From NCBI GenBank assembly GCA_025999315.1, contig BNXD01000031.1, positions 1 through 18,181 of the forward strand: a DNA stretch of 18,181 nucleotides. The letters are read 5' to 3'. Below are positions 14,635-18,181 of the stretch, piece after piece; position 1 is the stretch's first letter; the number at the start of each line of letters is the position of its first letter. The translations under genes were made by a program, and so were the position numbers. This stretch comes from Bacteroidia bacterium (GTDB taxonomy: Bacteria > Bacteroidota > Bacteroidia > Bacteroidales > Rikenellaceae). Under the pieces are notes generated by a model. That model made no database searches. It worked only from the letters and a program-made list of their open reading frames with translations, and was not told where the DNA came from.

Positions 14635-15237
14635 GTGAAACAGCTAACAATAATTTTGGCTGCCGCGACGCTCCTCTCCCTGTCGGCGTTGTGTGTGTCG
14701 GGGCAGGCGCAGCCACCGGCAAAATACTCTTTCTGGGTCGAACCGGTGGTCATCGACGGCGACACGGTGGCCCAGAAGGTCTTCATGCCCGTATACTGCT
14801 TCTCGTCGCGCAAGGGGCGCGGGGTCAAGGGCCAGGACGTACAAAGATTGATCCGCAACGTCAAGAAAGTCTATCCCATAGCCAGGGAGGCCAATCGCCG
14901 GTTGCGCGATGTGGAGGATCATCTGCTGACGCTCAAAACCACCCGCGAGCAGGATCGTTACATCAAAAGTGTCGAGCGCGACCTGAAGGAGGAGTATACC
15001 CCGGTGCTCAAAAACATGACCTTCTCGCAGGGCAAGATACTCATCAAACTCATCGACCGCGAGACCGACAACACTTCATATGAGCTGGTGCGGCAGTTGC
15101 GCGGCAATTTCAGCGCATTCTTCTGGCAGAGCATCGCGCGTATCTTCGGGGCCAACCTCAAGGACACCTACCAGCGCGACGGCGAGGACAAACTCATCGA
15201 GGAGATCATCACCCTCTACGAGGCGGGGTTGATCTGA
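14635..15237 (+). CDS. DUF4294 domain exported protein
   Basis: A 200-residue protein with an N-terminal signal peptide (MKQLTIILAAATLLSLSALC, likely cut after SGQA near residue 25). The mature part matches my recollection of DUF4294, a Bacteroidota-only family of unknown function: an early beta-rich segment (YSFWVEPVVIDGDTVAQKVFMPVY), then a helical charged region (RLIRNVKKVYPIAREANRRL, TFSQGKILIKLIDRETDNTSYELV) and FFWQSIARIFGANLKDTY near the end. It probably acts in the periplasm. The start is GTG at 14635, chosen because the signal peptide begins there. It converges on the DUF554 gene with only 50 bp between, where GACAATGTCCC occurs twice in tandem. Confidence 0.85.
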   Translation: MKQLTIILAAATLLSLSALCVSGQAQPPAKYSFWVEPVVIDGDTVAQKVFMPVYCFSSRKGRGVKGQDVQRLIRNVKKVYPIAREANRRLRDVEDHLLTLKTTREQDRYIKSVERDLKEEYTPVLKNMTFSQGKILIKLIDRETDNTSYELVRQLRGNFSAFFWQSIARIFGANLKDTYQRDGEDKLIEEIITLYEAGLI

Positions 15238-15287
15238 CGACAGACTTGTTTGTGGCCTCTTGCGACAATGTCCCGACAATGTCCCGG

Positions 15288-15965
15288 TCAAAGAAAGAGC
15301 CAGGCGACAAGCGGGGCGATGAACAGCCCCGGCAGGAAGTTGATGACAGGTATTTTGGTTATTTTCAACACGTTGAAGCCGATGCCCAGCAGCATCAACC
15401 CTCCCACTGCCGTCATCTCTGTTACCACGGTTGGCGACAGTATGCCGCTGATCGAGCCCGCGAAGAGGGTGATCAGCCCCTGGTAGATACCCATGGGAAT
15501 GACCGAAAAGATCGCCCCCAGACCCATCGTGGAACTCAGCGCCACCGACGATATGCCGTCCATCAGCGATTTGGTGTAGAGCAGGCGCGGAAACTGGCCC
15601 AGCCCATCCTCGATAGACCCCAGGATGGCCATCGATCCTACGCAAAAGAGCACGGTGGCCGTCATAAAACCCTCGTTGAACCGCTCGGAACGGAAGCGTA
15701 ACCGCCGTTTGAGTTTCGATGCCATGCTGTCCAGATGTTTCTCGAGCCCGATCAGTTCGCCGATCACCGCTCCGAACAGGATCCCGACTACCGAAACGAT
15801 CAGATTTTTCGATTCGAGAATCATGGACACGCCGATGCCGATGGTTACAAGGCCTACGCCCTGAAACATGATATTCATAAATCGCTCGGGCATGCGCCGA
15901 CCGGCCAGCAGCCCTATACAGCTGCCGACGACTACTGCCGCAATATTAACAATCGTACCTGTCAT
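15288..15965 (-). CDS. DUF554 family membrane protein
   Basis: A 225-residue integral membrane protein with about six or seven hydrophobic segments. The N-terminus MTGTIVNIAAVVVGSCIGLLAGRR-like start, PERFMNIMFQGVGLVTIGIG, and the middle FCVGSMAILGSIEDGLG match the YdfK/YqgA (DUF554) family. Members are of unknown transport or membrane function. A soluble basic loop at ~80-100 (SKLKRRLRFRSERF) divides the chain. The ATG at 15965 is the natural start. Element E3 begins 31 bp upstream, so any promoter overlaps or lies within that element. A 90-bp segment of this gene (15848-15937) is repeated inverted at the right end of the window; here it fits the family, so this is the original copy. Confidence 0.88.
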   Translation of the reverse strand: MTGTIVNIAAVVVGSCIGLLAGRRMPERFMNIMFQGVGLVTIGIGVSMILESKNLIVSVVGILFGAVIGELIGLEKHLDSMASKLKRRLRFRSERFNEGFMTATVLFCVGSMAILGSIEDGLGQFPRLLYTKSLMDGISSVALSSTMGLGAIFSVIPMGIYQGLITLFAGSISGILSPTVVTEMTAVGGLMLLGIGFNVLKITKIPVINFLPGLFIAPLVAWLFL

Positions 15966-15995
15966 CCTATATTAATCTGTATAAACTCTAATTGT

Positions 15996-16255
15996 GATTC
16001 ATACGAATTAACAGTTGAAACTTATATTTGATTATCAATACTTTATTGCTTAATCAATTTTTCTGTTATGTTACCCTCAAGCGAAACGAAGTGAAACCGA
16101 AGGGTCTCGGTAATACTATGTGTGAGGTGGTTGCCTTCGGCTTCCTCGCGCTACCTTAAGCATAGTCCGCAAGCGGCCTCTGCACTCGATACGCTGCCCG
16201 GGAAGACTTCGCTCGGCATGACATGGTAAATTTCAACTGTTAATTCGCATGAATC
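15996..16255. repeat. 260-bp element with 25-bp terminal inverted repeats (E3)
   Basis: The arm at 15996-16020 (GATTCATACGAATTAACAGT then TGAAA) matches the reverse complement of 16231-16255 at 24 of 25 positions, and similarity continues inward for about four bases. The interior is AT-rich on the left and then carries one composite of an R1 arm and an R3 repeat. It lies between the starts of DUF554 and the stop of the oxidoreductase gene. No coding sequence is inside and no target duplication is clear. Confidence 0.65.
16069..16224 (-). repeat. Composite R1 arm plus R3 repeat (copy D)
   Basis: 16069-16110 (TGTTACCCTCAAGCGAAACG onward to GAAGGGTCTCGG) is a diverged R1 arm. 16141-16224 is R3 copy 2, ending CGCTGCCCGGGAAGACTTCG and GCATGACAT. 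Compared with copy C, the normal second R1 arm has been replaced by R3 that ends in the same R1-type terminus. Confidence 0.65.
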
Positions 16256-16289
16256 GCTAAATTTTGTCTGGAGAAGATGCGTCCCCCGC

Positions 16290-17684
16290 CTATTCCGTCG
16301 CTATCTCGAGGGCCCGGGTCGTCGTATAATATTTTGCCTTCATGCCCGCCACCTCCCAGTCGGGCACTTTGCCCTCGGTCAGAAACCGCAAATACTTCTG
16401 CATCACCTGGCCGAAATGGGCTTCGTGGCCGACGTCATACTTTTGCGGTATGACGATCTGCCACACTCCGCTATCCACGCCGACCGCCTCCAGGCCGGGG
16501 TACTCCCCGTCGGCCAGACGCGCCACGCATCTGTTGAGCGTGCGCTCGAAGTCGGCCGCGTTGCCTCCGGGGGCCATCTCGACATAGAGGGCGGGACGGT
16601 AGTTCTGCCCGGCGCCCTGACGAATGACGACGCTTCCCCGAGCGCCGCGCACCAGTGCGTAATGGGTGTCGCCGCCCCCCGCCGGAGCCGCATAGTCCCA
16701 CCGGACGGCTATGCGGACATTGATCCCGCAAAGTTCATAGTCGATCTGCCCGTTGGAGTAGACCTTCAGCGTGTCGTTCTCGATACAGGGGGCCAGCAGC
16801 GGCGCATAGTCGTCCTTGCCCGTTACGCGGCGGTACTGCTCTTTGGAGATGGGGGTCGGCCAGCGACGGGCCGAGTTGATGCGCACCTGTTTGCGATAGT
16901 CGAACGGCTTCTCGCCCACCACCGTCCACTGCACCAGGTCGACCAGATGGGTGGTTACGTCGACGATGCCCTCGCCCTGACTTTTGACGTCGAAATACCA
17001 CTCGGGGCGGATCAGGGGCGCGCCCGACACCACCTTCGAGAAGTGGTGGACGCTCTCCTTGATGATGGCCGGATCGTCGGGCGTGCCACGGTCGATCGGG
17101 CCGATGAGCTCGTCGGTTCGCGCCAGCTCGCGCTGCAGGGCGTTGGTCGCCTCGTAACGTTCGGTCATGATGTCGCAGAGCAACACCCCCCGCCTGCGGG
17201 CCATGGCGAAGGAGTTGAGCAGCAGCGAGAAGCTTTCGCTGTCGATGGCCATAGGTTTGTCCGACAACACATTGAACCCCGCCGAAACCGACCGGTGGAT
17301 ATAGTCGGTCTTTGCGCCGTTGCGCCCCGCCAGCACCACCAGGTTGCCCTTGCGCCCGGCGAGCATCCTTTCGAGATAGTCGCTGCCCGTGTAGATGACC
17401 TCGTTCCAGTGCGTCGGGTCGACAGCGCGGTTGTTGAAGGCGGCGATCAGGTCGAGATAGCGCGCCACGTCCTCCCCCTGCGGGGCATAGACGTGCACGA
17501 TGGGGCTGACCTGCGGGCAGGAGCTCTTCTGCACCAGCGCGGCGTGAAAATGGCCCGGGTCGAGCACAATGAGCTCCACCTCGTTCGCCGCCCCCGTAAA
17601 GGCCGTCTGCCCACCATGCCGGCATCCCGCCGCCAGCAACAGGACCGAGGCTATCAGGAGAGAGCGGGGGTTCATGTGGATCAT
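16290..17684 (-). CDS. Gfo/Idh/MocA-like oxidoreductase lipoprotein
   Basis: 464 residues. A lipoprotein signal with lipobox LAAGC (C21) predicts export by Sec and lipidation; there is no twin arginine. The body follows the Bacteroidota 'putative oxidoreductase C-terminal domain' type: VELIVLDPGHFHAALVQ (35-51) where a Rossmann GxGxxG would be, SDKPMAID (141-148) in place of EKP, GEGIVDVTTHLVDLVQW (237-253) with a family-type His at 246, then a beta-rich C-terminal domain. Related proteins act on sugars with a tightly held NAD(P), but a substrate cannot be read here. The ATG at 17684 is the longest start; 17675 (MNPRSLL) is equally plausible. It is 67 bp downstream of the SUFU gene on the same strand; no functional link is evident. 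Confidence 0.88.
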   Translation of the reverse strand: MIHMNPRSLLIASVLLLAAGCRHGGQTAFTGAANEVELIVLDPGHFHAALVQKSSCPQVSPIVHVYAPQGEDVARYLDLIAAFNNRAVDPTHWNEVIYTGSDYLERMLAGRKGNLVVLAGRNGAKTDYIHRSVSAGFNVLSDKPMAIDSESFSLLLNSFAMARRRGVLLCDIMTERYEATNALQRELARTDELIGPIDRGTPDDPAIIKESVHHFSKVVSGAPLIRPEWYFDVKSQGEGIVDVTTHLVDLVQWTVVGEKPFDYRKQVRINSARRWPTPISKEQYRRVTGKDDYAPLLAPCIENDTLKVYSNGQIDYELCGINVRIAVRWDYAAPAGGGDTHYALVRGARGSVVIRQGAGQNYRPALYVEMAPGGNAADFERTLNRCVARLADGEYPGLEAVGVDSGVWQIVIPQKYDVGHEAHFGQVMQKYLRFLTEGKVPDWEVAGMKAKYYTTTRALEIATE

Positions 17685-17751
17685 CTGTTGTGCATTTTAG
17701 AGATTTGTCATTACAAGGCAGCCCTTAATGGATGCGCAACGAGTTATTAGC

Positions 17752-18181
17752 TCAGTTCTCCGACCGATCGAGCAGCAGATGACGGCGGGCGGGGTCGATG
17801 ATATACGAAAAACGGTCGCCGAAAATATCGAACAGGGCCTCGGTGCCGTGGCCGATCTTATAGTCCATCTCCTCGTTGTAGAGTGGGACCATCTGCAGGA
17901 ACGCCACCCTGTCGCCATCGGGCAACTCGCACGTCAGCCCCTGCGGGGCGCAGTAGGGGTGTTGCAGCACCATGCAACAGAGCTCGGTGTTGTCGGCCAG
18001 CGGCCCTCCGTTGGGTATGGAGTGGCCCCATCCCAGCCATGTCTTGTCGGTGATGGGCATGCGCGCGAGGATCTTCAGCCAGCGTATGGGCCAGTAGTCG
18101 TCGGCAGCTGTATAGGGCTGCTGGCCGGTCGGCGCATGCCCGAGCGATTTATGAATATCATGTTTCAGGGCGTAGGCCTTG
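17752..18181 (-). CDS. SUFU (suppressor of fused) domain protein, 5' end missing and probably chimeric
   Basis: From about 18091 down to the TGA at 17752-17754, about 112 residues match the bacterial SUFU domain: YWPIRWLKILAR, TWLGWGHSIPNG, FLQMVPLYNEEMDYKIGHG and LFDIFGDRF. Bacterial SUFU proteins occur as immunity proteins next to polymorphic toxins and also as stand-alone genes; no toxin is visible. The frame stays open to the window edge, but bases 18092-18181 are an exact inverted copy of part of the DUF554 gene and translate to KAYALKHDIHKSLGHAPTGQ, which does not look like SUFU. The true 5' part is therefore probably not in this sequence. The cytosolic location is inferred from the absence of any visible signal. 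Confidence 0.8.
   Translation of the reverse strand, partial: KAYALKHDIHKSLGHAPTGQQPYTAADDYWPIRWLKILARMPITDKTWLGWGHSIPNGGPLADNTELCCMVLQHPYCAPQGLTCELPDGDRVAFLQMVPLYNEEMDYKIGHGTEALFDIFGDRFSYIIDPARRHLLLDRSEN
18092..18181 (-). repeat. 90-bp exact inverted copy of 15848-15937
   Basis: The reverse complement of the last 90 bases equals 15848-15937 without a mismatch; the match stops at GACTACTG on one side and at the window edge on the other. At its original place it encodes the N-terminal part of the DUF554 protein. It is most likely a chimeric or misassembled end. Confidence 0.9.

Noticed and set aside
15735..16031. 98-codon plus-strand frame sharing KAYALKHDIHKSLGHAPTGQ with the SUFU reading
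   Set aside because: It is antisense to DUF554; the shared peptide only reflects the 90-bp inverted copy at the window end.
16416..17750. 444-codon plus-strand frame opposite the oxidoreductase lipoprotein
   Set aside because: Val/Asp/Arg/His-rich antisense translation with no family features.
1..18181. tRNA, rRNA or known riboswitch genes
   Set aside because: No cloverleaf with conserved T-loop or anticodon stem, rRNA core sequence or recognised riboswitch core was found on reading either strand by eye; a covariance-model scan was not possible.

Overview
The window is about 18.2 kb of a moderately GC-rich member of the Bacteroidota, most like the gut order Bacteroidales and in GC and gene content closest to Alistipes/Rikenellaceae (inference, no database search). 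Supporting signs are a DUF4294 protein, PPi-dependent phosphofructokinase, a SUFU-domain protein, a lipoprotein of the 'putative oxidoreductase C-terminal' type, no strong Shine-Dalgarno sites, and candidate promoters of the Bacteroidales TAnnTTTG (-7) type.

Layout. 1-1084 (-): 5' part of an OlsF/GlsF-like bifunctional acyltransferase for aminolipids. 1196-3004 (+): uvrC, probably from a TTG start. 3310-7872 (+): a tight cluster made of a frameshifted, shortened carbohydrate porin, glycerate kinase, a GntP-type permease (each start overlaps the previous stop by 4 nt) and a K+/H+ antiporter. Read together, the first three look like an outer-membrane-to-cytosol route for glycerate or a related acid. 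7870-8350: a repeat element with terminal inverted repeats. 8496-9728 (-): pfp with a strong terminator. 9856-10992 (+): a two-TM pentapeptide-repeat protein interrupted by one in-frame TAG. 11018-11272: a second inverted-repeat-bounded element. 11299-11670 (-): FlK-like hotdog thioesterase. 11671-13133: 1.46 kb without a credible gene, filled with dispersed repeats and hairpins. 13134-14564 (-): a [FeFe]-hydrogenase-like iron-sulfur protein. 14635-15237 (+): DUF4294 exported protein, divergent from it. 15288-15965 (-): DUF554 membrane protein. 15996-16255: a third inverted-repeat-bounded element. 16290-17684 (-): Gfo/Idh/MocA-like lipoprotein. 17752-end (-): C-terminal part of a SUFU-domain protein.

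The genes are mostly ordinary chromosomal ones. The unusual content is the intergenic DNA: three elements of about 255-480 bp with imperfect terminal inverted repeats, filled with at least three families of GC-rich palindromic repeats shared between sites. One repeat family shows a base-pair-preserving change in its hairpin. Two genes are broken by single-base changes. The last 90 bases are an exact inverted copy of 15848-15937 inside the DUF554 gene, so the right end is probably a chimeric join and the SUFU gene should not be trusted beyond about 18091.
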